Source: Bradyrhizobium canariense | GTDB lineage: Bacteria > Pseudomonadota > Alphaproteobacteria > Rhizobiales > Xanthobacteraceae | NCBI RefSeq assembly: GCF_900105125.1 | Contig: NZ_LT629750.1 | Span: 7,653,001 to 7,717,000 of the forward strand | DNA: 64,000 nt | Direction: 5' to 3' | Part shown: positions 47,044-56,231 of the stretch, one piece after another | Position numbering within the stretch: position 1 is the first letter of the stretch | Layout: each line of letters opens with the position of its first letter | The notes under the pieces: model-generated | The model's database searches: none | Told to the model about the DNA's origin: nothing | The model's input: the letters and a program-made list of their open reading frames with translations, nothing else | Program-made: the position numbers and the translations under genes

Positions 47044-47555
47044 GGTGCACCGGACACGATCTTATCACGCGACGCCGCGAGCGCGCGGTTTTCGGCGCGG
47101 ATGCGGATCGTCAGAACCGCAGCGTTGAGGACCGTGAAGAGGATAGCAAGCCACGGAAGATACAGCGCCAGCGGCAACACGGCGATCTCGCCGGCCACGA
47201 CAGCGTAATTGGGATGCGACAGAAATCGATAGGGTCCAGCGGATACCAACGGCGCGTCCGGTAGCACGATGATCCGCGTCGTCCAGCGTGAGCCCAGCGT
47301 CCACAGCACCCAGCCGCGCAAGCCCTGCAACACGAGATAAACCGCCAAGGCAAAGGCATTCACTTCCTGGTGGCGTCCGAATACCCACAGCGAGACCAGC
47401 CACGCCGTATGTACCGCGACGATGAGCGGGTAATGCTTAGGTGAAAGCTCGACGGCCCCGCGTGCCAGCAGTTTGCCTGTATTGTGACGTGAGATGGCGA
47501 GTTCTGCGATCCGCTGCAGCGTGACGAGGGCGAGAATGATCTCAGCCAGCGTCAA
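47040..47555 (-). CDS. Isoprenylcysteine methyltransferase-like membrane protein
   Basis: 171 aa with several hydrophobic segments. The C-terminal part has SAGPYRFLSHPNYAVVAGEI, the ICMT-type S-adenosylmethionine-binding signature, followed by RIRAENRAL, the conserved Arg/Glu motif. In bacteria such proteins beside type III polyketide synthases (for example BpsB) O-methylate alkylpyrone or alkylresorcinol products. That role is inferred here from the four-base overlaps with both the synthase gene and the MFS gene. Confidence 0.88.
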   Translation of the reverse strand: MTLAEIILALVTLQRIAELAISRHNTGKLLARGAVELSPKHYPLIVAVHTAWLVSLWVFGRHQEVNAFALAVYLVLQGLRGWVLWTLGSRWTTRIIVLPDAPLVSAGPYRFLSHPNYAVVAGEIAVLPLALYLPWLAILFTVLNAAVLTIRIRAENRALAASRDKIVSGAP

Positions 47556-48637
47556 GTGGCGTGCCGCAGCGTGACGCAGCTTACGGTGAAGCCGGGTCCG
47601 AGCGCCGTCAACAATGAACGTGACGGCAGCCCTGCGTTGCGCGCGCGTTCAAGAACGAACAGCACGGTGGGCGCCGACATGTTGCCGTAATCGGCAATGA
47701 TCTGCCGTTCATGGTCGAGCGTGCCTTGATCCAGCGCCAGCGCCGTCTCCAGTGCGCTGATGACCCGCGCGCCGCCGGGATGGCAGATGAAGCGGTCGAT
47801 GTCCGCCATCGAGAGCTGCATGTTCGCCAGAATCTGCACCACGGCGGGCTTGAGATGCGCGGTGACGAAATTCGGGATGGTGCGCTGGAAGATCACGCCG
47901 AAGCCTTCGGGATCGACGTTCCAGCCCATGATGCCGAGGGTGTTCGGCCAGAGATGTTCGCCGGAATTCTCGATCTGGGTCTCACCGCCATCGCCCGCGC
48001 GCAAAATCACCGCGGCCGCGCCGTCGCCGAACAGGCTGGTGGCGACGATATTGGCCTTGGTGAGTTCGTCGAGACGAAGCGCTAGCGAGCATAGCTCGAC
48101 CGCGACCAGCAACACGTTGCTTCCCGGTCGCGCCTGCGCGAGCCGCGCCGCGATCGACAGGCCCGAAATCCCGCCCGCGCAGCCGAGGCCGAACACCGGC
48201 ACGCGCGTCACATCGGACCGGAATCCCATGCGGCCGGCGACACGGGCTTCCAGGCTGGGCGTGGCAATTCCGGTGGAGCTGATGGTGACGATCGTGTCGA
48301 TATTTGCGGCGGAAAGTTGCGCGTTCGCCAGCGCCTTATTCGCGGCATCGACAAAGAGCGCCTCGGCGCCCTCTAGAAAGGCCTTGGTTCGTTCCGGCCA
48401 GCCGCGCGGTTGGAGATACCAGTCGAACGGTTTCACGCCGTAACGCTTGACGATCCCGGTATTGGTGAAAATGCTCGACAGCGTTTCGAACTCGGGAAGG
48501 CGGGGTCCGAACACTTCCCATGCCGCAGCTAGAACATCCTTCTGCAAAAACACGTTGGGAGGGACAGATGTTGCCAGCGAGACCAGCGCAGCCTTTGGCA
48601 TCGGCGCACGTTTAGCCGCCGGGGAAACTTTGGGCAT
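47552..48637 (-). CDS. Type III polyketide synthase
   Basis: 361 aa, chalcone-synthase superfamily. The Cys-His-Asn triad is visible: Cys in VFGLGCAGGISG (about residue 152), His in FICHPGGARVI (about 284) and Asn in DYGNMSAPTVLFVLE (about 316). These homodimers extend an acyl-CoA starter with malonyl-CoA to make alkylpyrones, resorcinols or phloroglucinols without an acyl carrier. The ATG at 48637 is set by GGAGAG about seven bases upstream. In-frame starts up to 48718 would add a leader without family match. It is the first gene of the three-gene operon. Confidence 0.92.
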   Translation of the reverse strand: MPKVSPAAKRAPMPKAALVSLATSVPPNVFLQKDVLAAAWEVFGPRLPEFETLSSIFTNTGIVKRYGVKPFDWYLQPRGWPERTKAFLEGAEALFVDAANKALANAQLSAANIDTIVTISSTGIATPSLEARVAGRMGFRSDVTRVPVFGLGCAGGISGLSIAARLAQARPGSNVLLVAVELCSLALRLDELTKANIVATSLFGDGAAAVILRAGDGGETQIENSGEHLWPNTLGIMGWNVDPEGFGVIFQRTIPNFVTAHLKPAVVQILANMQLSMADIDRFICHPGGARVISALETALALDQGTLDHERQIIADYGNMSAPTVLFVLERARNAGLPSRSLLTALGPGFTVSCVTLRHAT

Positions 48638-48941
48638 TTGGAGTCTCTCCGGGGCTGGTGCCATTGTGATAACAAACATTCGTATGACGCGAATATTTCG
48701 GCGGCCGAAAAAAATCACGGATCAGGCGGGTCAATAAAAGGTGAGTCGTTGGTTACCGTTGCGCTTGGGTCACACGCGAGATCGTTACCTCAGAGCGAAC
48801 GTCATATCGCCTTTTTGCAGCCGTGATCTCTCCCGCCGGCCCTAGCCGGACCGCGGCTTGCTGTGCTTTGATATCTTCACAAGAGCCTGGAGCCCGCGCC
48901 CGTGAAGAACAGGCAACCAGAGCCGAAAGGGAGAATGTGCC

Positions 48942-50351
48942 TTGGAACAACCCGGCCGTACGATGCTGGCCAAAATCTGGGACCAGCATGTCATCGCGCA
49001 GATCAGCGATGATACCGATCTCCTTCATGTCGATCGTCATCTGCTGCACGATCTCGGCGGCTCGCGCGGCCTGCTCGATCTCAAGAGCCGCGGTCTCACG
49101 GTCCATAATCCGGAATTGACGTTTGCGACGCCGGACCACGCGATTTCGACCGCGCGCGGACGGGCCGGCACCATCAAGATCGGCCAGGAATTGCTGGCGG
49201 CGCTGCGGGTCGAGACTTCCGCCAGCGGCATTCAGTTGTTCGATGTCGACGAACCCGGGCAGGGCATCGTTCATGTCATCGGTCCCGAACTGGGCTTGAG
49301 CCTCCCCGGCTGCCTCATCGTTTGCGGCGACAGCCATACCTGCACGCATGGCGGGCTGGGTGCGTTGGCGTTTGGTATTGGCTCAAGCGAGCTTACGCAT
49401 GTGCTGGCGACGCAGGCCCTGATCCAGCGCCGGCCGAAGACCATGCGCGTAAAATTCGAGGGCAAGCTTGCGCTCGGCGTCACCGCCAAGGATCTGATCC
49501 TGGCGCTGATCGGCTACGTCGGTGCGGCCGGCGGCACCGGCTACGCCGTCGAATATGCCGGGAGTGCGATCCGCGATCTGCCGGTCGAAGGCCGGCTCAC
49601 CATCTGCAACCTCTCGATCGAGCTCGGCGCCAAGATGGGCATGGTCGCGCCGGATGAAAAAACCTTCGAATACATCCGCGGGCGCCGCTATGCGCCGCAA
49701 GGGGTGATGTGGGAGCAGGCGGTCAGCGCCTGGCGGCAGCTTCCGAGCGATCCCGATGCGGTGTTCGACAGGGAAGTCGTCATCGATGTCGACAAGATCA
49801 TTCCGCAGGTGACCTGGGGCATCAGCCCGGAACATGTCGTCGGCGTCGACGGTCGCATTCCCGATCCCAAAACGATTGACGATCCGGCGCGCCGTGCCGC
49901 GATCGAAACCGCGCTTGATTACATGGGCCTCAAGGGTGGTGCACTGATCGCCGGCACGCCGGTCGATTGGGTTTTCATCGGCTCCTGCACCAACAGCCGC
50001 TTGAGCGATCTGCGCGCCGCTGCCGAAGTCGCGCGCGGCCGAAAGGTCGCGCCGGGGGTGCGCGCCTGGATCGTGCCGGGATCGGAAACGGTCAAGCGCG
50101 ATGCGGTGGCCGAAGGGCTCGACAAGATCTTCACCGACGCCGGCTTCGAATGGCGCGAGCCCGGCTGTTCGATGTGCCTTGCGGCGAACGGCGAGACGGT
50201 CGCTCCCGGCCAGCGCTCGGTCTCGACGTCCAATCGCAATTTCATCGGCCGCCAGGGGCCGCGCGCGCGGACCCATCTGGCGAGCCCGGCAAGTGCTGTG
50301 GCCGCCGCGATATCCGGCGCCATCGCCGACGCGCGAACGATGGAGCGCTGA
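48942..50351 (+). CDS. leuC: 3-isopropylmalate dehydratase large-subunit-like (LeuC paralogue)
   Basis: 469 aa, aconitase superfamily. The [4Fe-4S] cysteines are in IGSCTNSR and GCSMCLAANGE, and the active-site block CGDSHTCTHGGLGALAFGIG is present, with a Cys where common LeuC proteins have Ser/Ala. It should isomerise a 2-substituted malate with the LeuD subunit that follows three bases later. The TTG at 48942 has GGGAG upstream; ATG at 48963 is the alternative. The operon lacks leuA, and the set looks divergent from standard leucine genes, so another substrate such as a methyl- or alkylmalate is possible. Confidence 0.85.
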   Translation: MEQPGRTMLAKIWDQHVIAQISDDTDLLHVDRHLLHDLGGSRGLLDLKSRGLTVHNPELTFATPDHAISTARGRAGTIKIGQELLAALRVETSASGIQLFDVDEPGQGIVHVIGPELGLSLPGCLIVCGDSHTCTHGGLGALAFGIGSSELTHVLATQALIQRRPKTMRVKFEGKLALGVTAKDLILALIGYVGAAGGTGYAVEYAGSAIRDLPVEGRLTICNLSIELGAKMGMVAPDEKTFEYIRGRRYAPQGVMWEQAVSAWRQLPSDPDAVFDREVVIDVDKIIPQVTWGISPEHVVGVDGRIPDPKTIDDPARRAAIETALDYMGLKGGALIAGTPVDWVFIGSCTNSRLSDLRAAAEVARGRKVAPGVRAWIVPGSETVKRDAVAEGLDKIFTDAGFEWREPGCSMCLAANGETVAPGQRSVSTSNRNFIGRQGPRARTHLASPASAVAAAISGAIADARTMER

Positions 50352-50353
50352 GC

Positions 50354-50989
50354 ATGCCGAAACCTTTCAACAAACTCAGCGCGATCGCCGCTCCGATCAT
50401 GCGCACCAATATCGATACCGACGTGATCATCCGCATCGAACGCCTGGTCGGCAACGGCATTCGCGGCACGCTCAGCAAATGGGCGTTCGGCTCGTTGCGC
50501 TATCTGCCCGATGGATCGGAGAATCCTGAGTTCATCCTGAACCGCGAGCCCTATCGGCAGGCGGAGATTCTCGTCACCGGGCCAAATTTCGGCTGCGGCT
50601 CTTCCCGCGAGGGTGCGGTATGGGCGCTGCAGGAAATGGGAATCCGCGCCGTGATCGGCTCGGGCTTCGGCGACATCTTCTTCGCCAATTGTTTTCAGAA
50701 CGGTATCCTGCCCATCATTGTCGACAAGGAGATCGTCGATGGCCTTGCGGCCGAGGTCGAACTTACGCAAGGCGCCGGCCGCATCGGCATCGATCTCGAG
50801 GAACAGACCATCACCTCGCCGACAGGCAAGCGGCACCATTTCGAGATCGATCCGCGCCGCCGCGCCGGTCTCCTTAAGGGTCTCGACGAGGTCGCGCTGA
50901 CCTTGCAGCGCGACGACGAAATCAGGGCGTTCCAGGCGGCCGACCGCAACCGGCGGCCGTGGATTCATTTTGCGGGGACACCGGCATGA
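50354..50989 (+). CDS. leuD: 3-isopropylmalate dehydratase small-subunit-like (LeuD paralogue)
   Basis: 211 aa, swivel-domain subunit. Signature blocks are NIDTDVIIRIERL near the start and FGCGSSREGAVWALQEMGIR. The usual LeuD FGxGSSREHA has His where this has Gly (SREGA). It lies three bases after leuC and overlaps leuB by ATGA. It would pair with the LeuC-like subunit to form the dehydratase. The open frame further upstream is only a shadow of leuC. Confidence 0.88.
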   Translation: MPKPFNKLSAIAAPIMRTNIDTDVIIRIERLVGNGIRGTLSKWAFGSLRYLPDGSENPEFILNREPYRQAEILVTGPNFGCGSSREGAVWALQEMGIRAVIGSGFGDIFFANCFQNGILPIIVDKEIVDGLAAEVELTQGAGRIGIDLEEQTITSPTGKRHHFEIDPRRRAGLLKGLDEVALTLQRDDEIRAFQAADRNRRPWIHFAGTPA

Positions 50990-52125
50990 ATAATCGTTCC
51001 AACATGTTCAAGGTCGCCGTCGTCGGCGGCGAGGGTATCGGCCCCGAGGTGACGGCGCAGTCACATCGGGTGCTCAAATGGTTCGCCGCCAATCGCGGTG
51101 TGCCAGTGACGATGCGCGAGGCGCAATATGGCATCATTCCGTATCTGGCGACCGGCAAGGTGCTGCCGGAAGATACGGTCGAGGCGATGGAGGAAGCCGA
51201 CGCCATCCTGTGGGGGGCGACCGGCGGTCCCGAGACCAAGGAAGTGCCACCGGCGGCGCGCAAGGCCGGAAGCCTGCTGTCGATGCGCCGCAAATACGAT
51301 CTCTACGCGAACTTGCGCCCGATCGTTGCCAGTCCGGCGCTGGCGGACTCCGCGCCGCTGAAGGCCGAAGTGCTGAGGGGCGTCGATTTCGTCATCATCC
51401 GCGAACTCACCAGCGGCATCTATTTCGGCGAGCCGCGCGGCATCGAAACGCTTGCCGATGGCCAGCGCCGCGGTTTCAACACCGAGCAATACACCACCAA
51501 TCAGATCCGTCGCGTCGCCCGCGCCGCGTTTGAGCTGGCACGCACGCGCAAGGGGAAAGTCTGCTCGGTCGACAAGGCGAACGTGCTGGAAACCAGCGTG
51601 CTGTGGCGCGAGGAGGTGATTGCGCTTCACAAGCAGGAGTTCTCCGACGTCGAGCTCAACCATCTCTATGTCGACAATGCCGCGATGCAGATCGTGCGCG
51701 AGCCGCGTCAGTTCGACGTGATGGTAACAGGCAATATCTTCGGCGACATCTTGTCCGATTGCGCGGCGATGGCGTCGGGCTCGCTCGGCATGCTGCCGTC
51801 GGCCTCGCTCGGCCCGGTCGATAAATTCGGCCGTCGCAAGGCGCTTTACGAGCCGGTCCACGGCAGCGCGCCTGACATCGCCGGCAAAGGCATCGCCAAT
51901 CCGCTCGGCTCCATTCTCAGCGTCGCCATGATGTTGCGCCTGACGCTCGACCGGCCCGACGACGCGGACCTGCTGGAGAAGGCCGTCGACACGGCGTTGG
52001 CAAACGGCGCGCGCACAGCCGACATTGCGGAGGCCGGCGCCACAAGATTGTCGACCGAGCAGATGGGCGACGCCGTGCTCAGCGCGCTTGAAAAGGTCGC
52101 AGCCAAGCAAAAGGAATCGGTGTGA
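50986..52125 (+). CDS. leuB: 3-isopropylmalate dehydrogenase-like (LeuB paralogue)
   Basis: 379 aa, NAD-dependent decarboxylating dehydrogenase. The nucleotide-side start is VAVVGGEGIGPEV, where typical LeuB has PGDGIGPE. RRKYDLYANLRPI carries the substrate-binding arginines, and NIFGDILSDCAAM and EPVHGSAPDIAGKG are the metal and NAD blocks. It overlaps leuD (ATGA). Differences at the start suggest a paralogue acting on isopropylmalate or a related 2-alkylmalate/tartrate. The stop overlaps the start of the truncated ORF at 52125. Confidence 0.87.
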   Translation: MNNRSNMFKVAVVGGEGIGPEVTAQSHRVLKWFAANRGVPVTMREAQYGIIPYLATGKVLPEDTVEAMEEADAILWGATGGPETKEVPPAARKAGSLLSMRRKYDLYANLRPIVASPALADSAPLKAEVLRGVDFVIIRELTSGIYFGEPRGIETLADGQRRGFNTEQYTTNQIRRVARAAFELARTRKGKVCSVDKANVLETSVLWREEVIALHKQEFSDVELNHLYVDNAAMQIVREPRQFDVMVTGNIFGDILSDCAAMASGSLGMLPSASLGPVDKFGRRKALYEPVHGSAPDIAGKGIANPLGSILSVAMMLRLTLDRPDDADLLEKAVDTALANGARTADIAEAGATRLSTEQMGDAVLSALEKVAAKQKESV

Positions 52126-52235
52126 TGGCGACGTCCTTCACCCGGCGGTCCGCGCTGATGATCATTGCCGGCGGCGGCTGCGCTGCTTTCGGTGGGGCGC
52201 GCGTTGGACTGGATCGATGTTCACTAGTAGATTGA
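52125..52235 (+). pseudogene. Truncated Tat-signal ORF after leuB
   Basis: A 36-codon frame starts in the leuB stop (TGATG). It reads MATSFTRRSALMIIAGGGCA and ends about 17 residues later. The twin-arginine pair followed by a hydrophobic stretch with a Cys looks like a Tat or lipoprotein signal. The mature protein is missing, so this is probably the front of a deleted gene of the same operon. It could also be a chance small ORF. No matching downstream part is seen before 52297. Confidence 0.45.
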
Positions 52236-52296
52236 GGAAGCAGCGGTTGCCTCATTCGTCTGCGTTGGCTGCGGCGGCCCTTCCGATTGGATCAGG

Positions 52297-53055
52297 ATGT
52301 TTACGGGAATAGGACTGTTCGCCTTCTGTTGCATCTTCGGGGCAGGGGTGGCCGGTCTTCTGCTGCAAAAAATAATACCGCAAGGCCAACGAACGGACGC
52401 CACGCAGAGAATGGTGCAGACCACGATGAACGTGGTGGCCATTGTGGCCGCGCTGGTGCTTGGATTGCTGATCGCCAGTACGAAGAAAAGCTTCGATACG
52501 CGAAGCAAGGAGATCGAGGAGTTCAGCGCCAATCTCACGCTGCTTGATCGCGAACTCCAGCATTTTGGGGCGGAACAAAACGACACGCGTTCGCTGCTGC
52601 GCGACTTCACGGCGGGAAAAATCGCGCAGACCTGGCCGGCTGAGCGCGGCACGCCGCCGGCGATGGACCACGCCCAGACGGTGAAGATGCTCGATGATAT
52701 CGAGGATCGGCTGCGGTCTTTGACGCCAACAACCGAGGTTCAGCGCGCCGCCCGGTCGAGCGCCCTGCAACTGGCCGGAGAGCTGAAGCGAACCAGCCGT
52801 TTGCTCGCAGTGCAGGAAAGCAGCCGGACACCTCGCCCGTTTCTTATTGTGGTGGTATTCTGGCTCAGCCTGTTGTTTCTCAGCTACGCGATCTTCGCCC
52901 CATTCAACGGCATCATTCTCGCGACCATCATCGCCGGTGCGTTTTCGGTGTCGATGGCCGTGAATTTGATTGTCGACATGGACCATCCTTTCGCAGGCTT
53001 CATTCGGGTTTCTCCAGCGCCGATGCAGCAGGCCCTCGAAAACATGAAACCCTGA
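52297..53055 (+). CDS. DUF4239 (bestrophin-like) membrane protein
   Basis: 252 aa. Two membrane segments lie near the N-terminus (GLFAFCCIFGAGVAGLLL and MNVVAIVAALVLGLLIAS), a long soluble helical region follows, and two more helices (FLIVVVFWLSLLFLSYAIF and a later one) come near the end, closing with VDMDHPFAGFIRVSP. That last motif is typical of DUF4239, annotated as bestrophin-like. Bestrophins are anion channels, but function in this family is not proven. It is a single gene between the leu set and the oxidoreductase gene. Confidence 0.8.
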   Translation: MFTGIGLFAFCCIFGAGVAGLLLQKIIPQGQRTDATQRMVQTTMNVVAIVAALVLGLLIASTKKSFDTRSKEIEEFSANLTLLDRELQHFGAEQNDTRSLLRDFTAGKIAQTWPAERGTPPAMDHAQTVKMLDDIEDRLRSLTPTTEVQRAARSSALQLAGELKRTSRLLAVQESSRTPRPFLIVVVFWLSLLFLSYAIFAPFNGIILATIIAGAFSVSMAVNLIVDMDHPFAGFIRVSPAPMQQALENMKP

Positions 53056-53101
53056 TCCACATATCTCCATTCTCTTGTCATCTCACGCGAGGAGTAACGT
53101 C

Positions 53102-54076
53102 ATGACACATGCAATCCGTTTTCATAAAACCGGCGGACCCGAGGTTCTGGTCTGGGAGGAAGTCAAACTCGGCAAGCCCGGACCGGGTGAGGCGCGCATT
53201 CGCCACACCGCCGTGGGGCTGAACTTTGTCGACATCTACAACCGTGCGGGCGTCTATCCGGTGCCGCTGCCGAGCGGGCTCGGCAGCGAGGGCGCCGGCG
53301 TGGTCGAGGAGGTCGGTCCCGGCGTCACTGATCTGAAACCCGGCGACCGCATCGCCTATGGCAGCTCGCCGCTCGGCGCCTATGCCGAAGAGCGGCTGAT
53401 CCCGGCCGACCGCCTGATCAAGCTGCCTGATGGCATCGACGACAAGACTGCGGCCGCCATGATGCTGAAGGGACTGACGACGCAATACTTGATCCGCCAG
53501 ACCTATCGCATCAAGGCCGGCGAGACGATCCTGCTGCACGCCGCGGCCGGTGGAGTCGGTCTCATCCTCGGCCAGTGGGCCAAGCATCTCGGCGTCACCG
53601 TGATCGGCACCGTCGGCAGCGACGAGAAGGCGAAACTGGCGCAAGCCCATGGCTGCGCCCACACCATCAACTACGCGCGCGAGGATTTCGTGAAGCGCGT
53701 CGATGAACTGACCGGCGGCAAGAAAGTGCCCGTGGTGTACGACTCCGTCGGCAAGGACACGTTCATGAAGTCGCTCGATTGCCTGGCGCCGCTGGGTTAT
53801 CTGGTGCTGTTCGGTGCGTCCTCCGGCAACGTCGAGCCGCTGAACCTCGGCCTGTTGGCACAAAAAGGCTCGCTCTACGTCACCCGCCCGACGCTCAACA
53901 CCTATGGCGCCAAGCGCGAGAACCTCGTCGCCATGGCGAAAGAGCTGTTCGAGGTCGTGCAATCCGGTGCGGTGAAGATCGAAGTCAACCAGACCTATCC
54001 GCTCAAGGACGCCGCGAAAGCCCATGCCGATCTCGCCGCGCGCAAGACCACGGGTTCGACGGTGCTGCTGGTCTAG
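53102..54076 (+). CDS. qor: NADPH:quinone oxidoreductase (zeta-crystallin-like)
   Basis: 324 aa, medium-chain dehydrogenase/reductase family without catalytic zinc ligands. Visible are LNFVDIYNRAGVYPVPLPSG in the substrate half and the NADP-binding HAAAGGVGLILGQWAKHLG. Such enzymes reduce quinones or other alpha,beta-unsaturated carbonyls using NADPH. I chose the ATG at 53102, which follows GAGGAG about 8 bases upstream, over an in-frame codon at 53075. It stands alone. From 54077 to 54242 I see only GC-rich sequence with no gene. Confidence 0.92.
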   Translation: MTHAIRFHKTGGPEVLVWEEVKLGKPGPGEARIRHTAVGLNFVDIYNRAGVYPVPLPSGLGSEGAGVVEEVGPGVTDLKPGDRIAYGSSPLGAYAEERLIPADRLIKLPDGIDDKTAAAMMLKGLTTQYLIRQTYRIKAGETILLHAAAGGVGLILGQWAKHLGVTVIGTVGSDEKAKLAQAHGCAHTINYAREDFVKRVDELTGGKKVPVVYDSVGKDTFMKSLDCLAPLGYLVLFGASSGNVEPLNLGLLAQKGSLYVTRPTLNTYGAKRENLVAMAKELFEVVQSGAVKIEVNQTYPLKDAAKAHADLAARKTTGSTVLLV

Positions 54077-54242
54077 GACCTCGCGGCCGATACCACGGCA
54101 CGCGTCCTCTTGCCTTTGCTAGTGCGGGATTTCGATTCAGGCGCAGCGGCGGTAAGTTGGCGCGTGCCAGCGGCCGCTGGCGATCATATGGTTATGTCAC
54201 GACGAGCCCTTGGCCGGCCTTGGCCGGCTTGTCCTGGCTTTG

Positions 54243-54623
54243 CTATTTCACCCACAATTTGAGCGGTACTGGTTCCCGATCGGGGCAGTTCATTGTGCCG
54301 GTGTAGAAGTCCGATAACCTTCCACTGTAGCTGCACTTGTCACCGGCAACCGACACCGTTGCATCCAGTTGGGAGGATGAGGTCGATATCCGCAAGCGGA
54401 TATCACCCGTCTTCTCTTCCGGGCCGTCCTGCGTGCACAGGCCGACGTGCTTCATCGTCAATGGTCCGGCGTATTCCTTAGGGGTGCCGGAAGCGTTTTC
54501 CGCAACAGTGGCGGTCAGCTCCCACTCGCCGAGATAGCCCAGATATCCGACGACCTGAAGCGATTTAGCACCGGCCGGAGTGGTGAGAACACCGAGCACG
54601 ACCAGCACAAGGAAGGCTCTCAC
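54243..54623 (-). CDS. Small secreted protein of unknown function
   Basis: 126 aa. The GTG at 54623 is set by a perfect AGGAGG six bases upstream and gives a clean signal peptide (MRAFLVLVVLGVLTTPAGA). An ATG at 54650 would place nine polar residues before it and has no ribosome site. The mature part has Cys in VGLCTQDG, DKCSYSG and TMNCPDR, and looks like a small beta domain (GEWELTATVAEN). I do not recognise the family. The TPR gene lies immediately upstream in the same direction. Confidence 0.75.
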   Translation of the reverse strand: MRAFLVLVVLGVLTTPAGAKSLQVVGYLGYLGEWELTATVAENASGTPKEYAGPLTMKHVGLCTQDGPEEKTGDIRLRISTSSSQLDATVSVAGDKCSYSGRLSDFYTGTMNCPDREPVPLKLWVK

Positions 54624-54650
54624 CGAGGTCCTCCTGTGTTGTCGTGCCAC

Positions 54651-56231
54651 TCAGGGGTTCTTCAAATAAGCGCGGGCGTCGGCGATCTCGGTGCGCGACG
54701 TATCCGCGCCATCGGCGATCGCGACGATTTTCTCGTAGTAGTCCCGGGCCTTGGCTTTGTCGCCGGCGCTGTCGGCGGCCTTCGCCGCGCCCACATAGGC
54801 GCCCAGCCGATTAGGCTCCTTTTTCAGGGTCGCTTCGAACGCGGCGAGCGCTTCCTTGGCATCGCCATGCTCGAGCAGCATCTCGCCATAGAGTTCGCGC
54901 GCCGGCTTGGGTACGCCAGGTGTCACCGGATGCTTCTCGGTCCTGTCCTCGGCATCGGCGGCCGCGCTCATCGCTTTCAGCGCATCGTCGTGCTTGCCTT
55001 CGGCGTCCAGTACCCAGGCGCTCGCGACCTGCTGCTGAATGTCCACTTGCTCGGACCAATAGGCGTCCTTCGCATCGCGCAGCTTGTCGCGCAGCTCGCC
55101 GAGCTTGGCGATATCATCCTTGGCCGCCTCGGGATTGCCTGAACGGGCGGCGCCGAGCGCGCGGGCGAAATAGGTGATCGCCTGCACATTAGCGAGCGGG
55201 CCGGGCCGAACCTGAAGCTCCGCCGCCGCCTTCCAGTCGCCGCGTTCCACCGCATAACGCGCTGGCGATGCCGCCATCGCATACGGACCGGCAACGAAAG
55301 TTTCGGCGAAGCCCTGGACCGTATTCATCTCGTCAATGACGGCCTTCGCCTTGTCGTCCTGCCCGAGTTGGAGATAGGCATAGACCAGATAGTCCATGGC
55401 GTGCAGTTCGTCGCTGCTCTCCCTGGCGGCTTTGGCAACGCGCACCGATTCGACATTGGATGCGATCGACTCCTTCCAATAACCGACGCGGGTGAAAATA
55501 TGCGAAGGCATGTGCTGGGCATGCGCTGCTGCAGGCGCGATCTTGGCGTAGCGCCGGGCAGCTTCGAGGCCCTTGTCCGCGATCGCCGGATAATCGTAGA
55601 GGTGAATCAAATAGTGCGCTACGCCGGGGTGTTGCGGCTGGCGTTTTGCGATCACTTCCAGGATCGCCGCGCCTTTGAGCTGGTTGGCATAGGTCTTGTC
55701 GGATGGCGACGCCGAGGTATTCAGCGCGAGCGCATAATAGATCTGGGCTTCGTCGTCATCGGGATAGCGCTGTGCGAGCTGTTCCATGGCTTTGGTGTAG
55801 GCCAGCATGCGCGTGCGATGATCGACCTTGTCATAATCGGCATACATGGCGCTGAGCGCGTCGATGTAGTCACGCTCACGCTGCGTCTTGGCGCCGATGC
55901 TCTTGGCCTTCGCCAGTGCGGCGGCACCCTCGGCGAGGTTCTTCGCAGGCGGTGGCGTGTGGGGATTCCAGAGCAGGCTCAGCGCGATGCCCCAATCGGC
56001 GATGCCGCATTGCGGATCGGCCTTGAGCACGCCCTCGAATTCCCGTTGCGAGGCACGATACCAGAACGAATGTTGATACAGCATTCCACGGTCGAATAGC
56101 TTCTGCGCTTCCGGATTGCACGATGTCTCGAAATGCACCGTGCCCAGCGTCTTGTCGTCCGACTGTCCGAATGCGGGCTGGACCAACGAAAGTCCGGCCG
56201 CTGCCAAGATTGCCAATGACGTTCTGATCAT
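54651..56231 (-). CDS. Exported TPR-repeat protein
   Basis: 526 aa. A signal peptide (MIRTSLAILAAAGLSLVQPA, then FGQ) is followed by helical repeats of the TPR/Sel1 type, for example GMLYQHSFWYRASQREFEGV and LLEHGDAKEALAAFEATLKK. The protein probably mediates protein contacts in the periplasm. The ATG at 56231 has GGGAG seven bases upstream, so the longer reading from 56306 is not needed. It ends 28 bases before the start of the secreted-protein gene, so the two may be cotranscribed. Confidence 0.85.
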   Translation of the reverse strand: MIRTSLAILAAAGLSLVQPAFGQSDDKTLGTVHFETSCNPEAQKLFDRGMLYQHSFWYRASQREFEGVLKADPQCGIADWGIALSLLWNPHTPPPAKNLAEGAAALAKAKSIGAKTQRERDYIDALSAMYADYDKVDHRTRMLAYTKAMEQLAQRYPDDDEAQIYYALALNTSASPSDKTYANQLKGAAILEVIAKRQPQHPGVAHYLIHLYDYPAIADKGLEAARRYAKIAPAAAHAQHMPSHIFTRVGYWKESIASNVESVRVAKAARESSDELHAMDYLVYAYLQLGQDDKAKAVIDEMNTVQGFAETFVAGPYAMAASPARYAVERGDWKAAAELQVRPGPLANVQAITYFARALGAARSGNPEAAKDDIAKLGELRDKLRDAKDAYWSEQVDIQQQVASAWVLDAEGKHDDALKAMSAAADAEDRTEKHPVTPGVPKPARELYGEMLLEHGDAKEALAAFEATLKKEPNRLGAYVGAAKAADSAGDKAKARDYYEKIVAIADGADTSRTEIADARAYLKNP

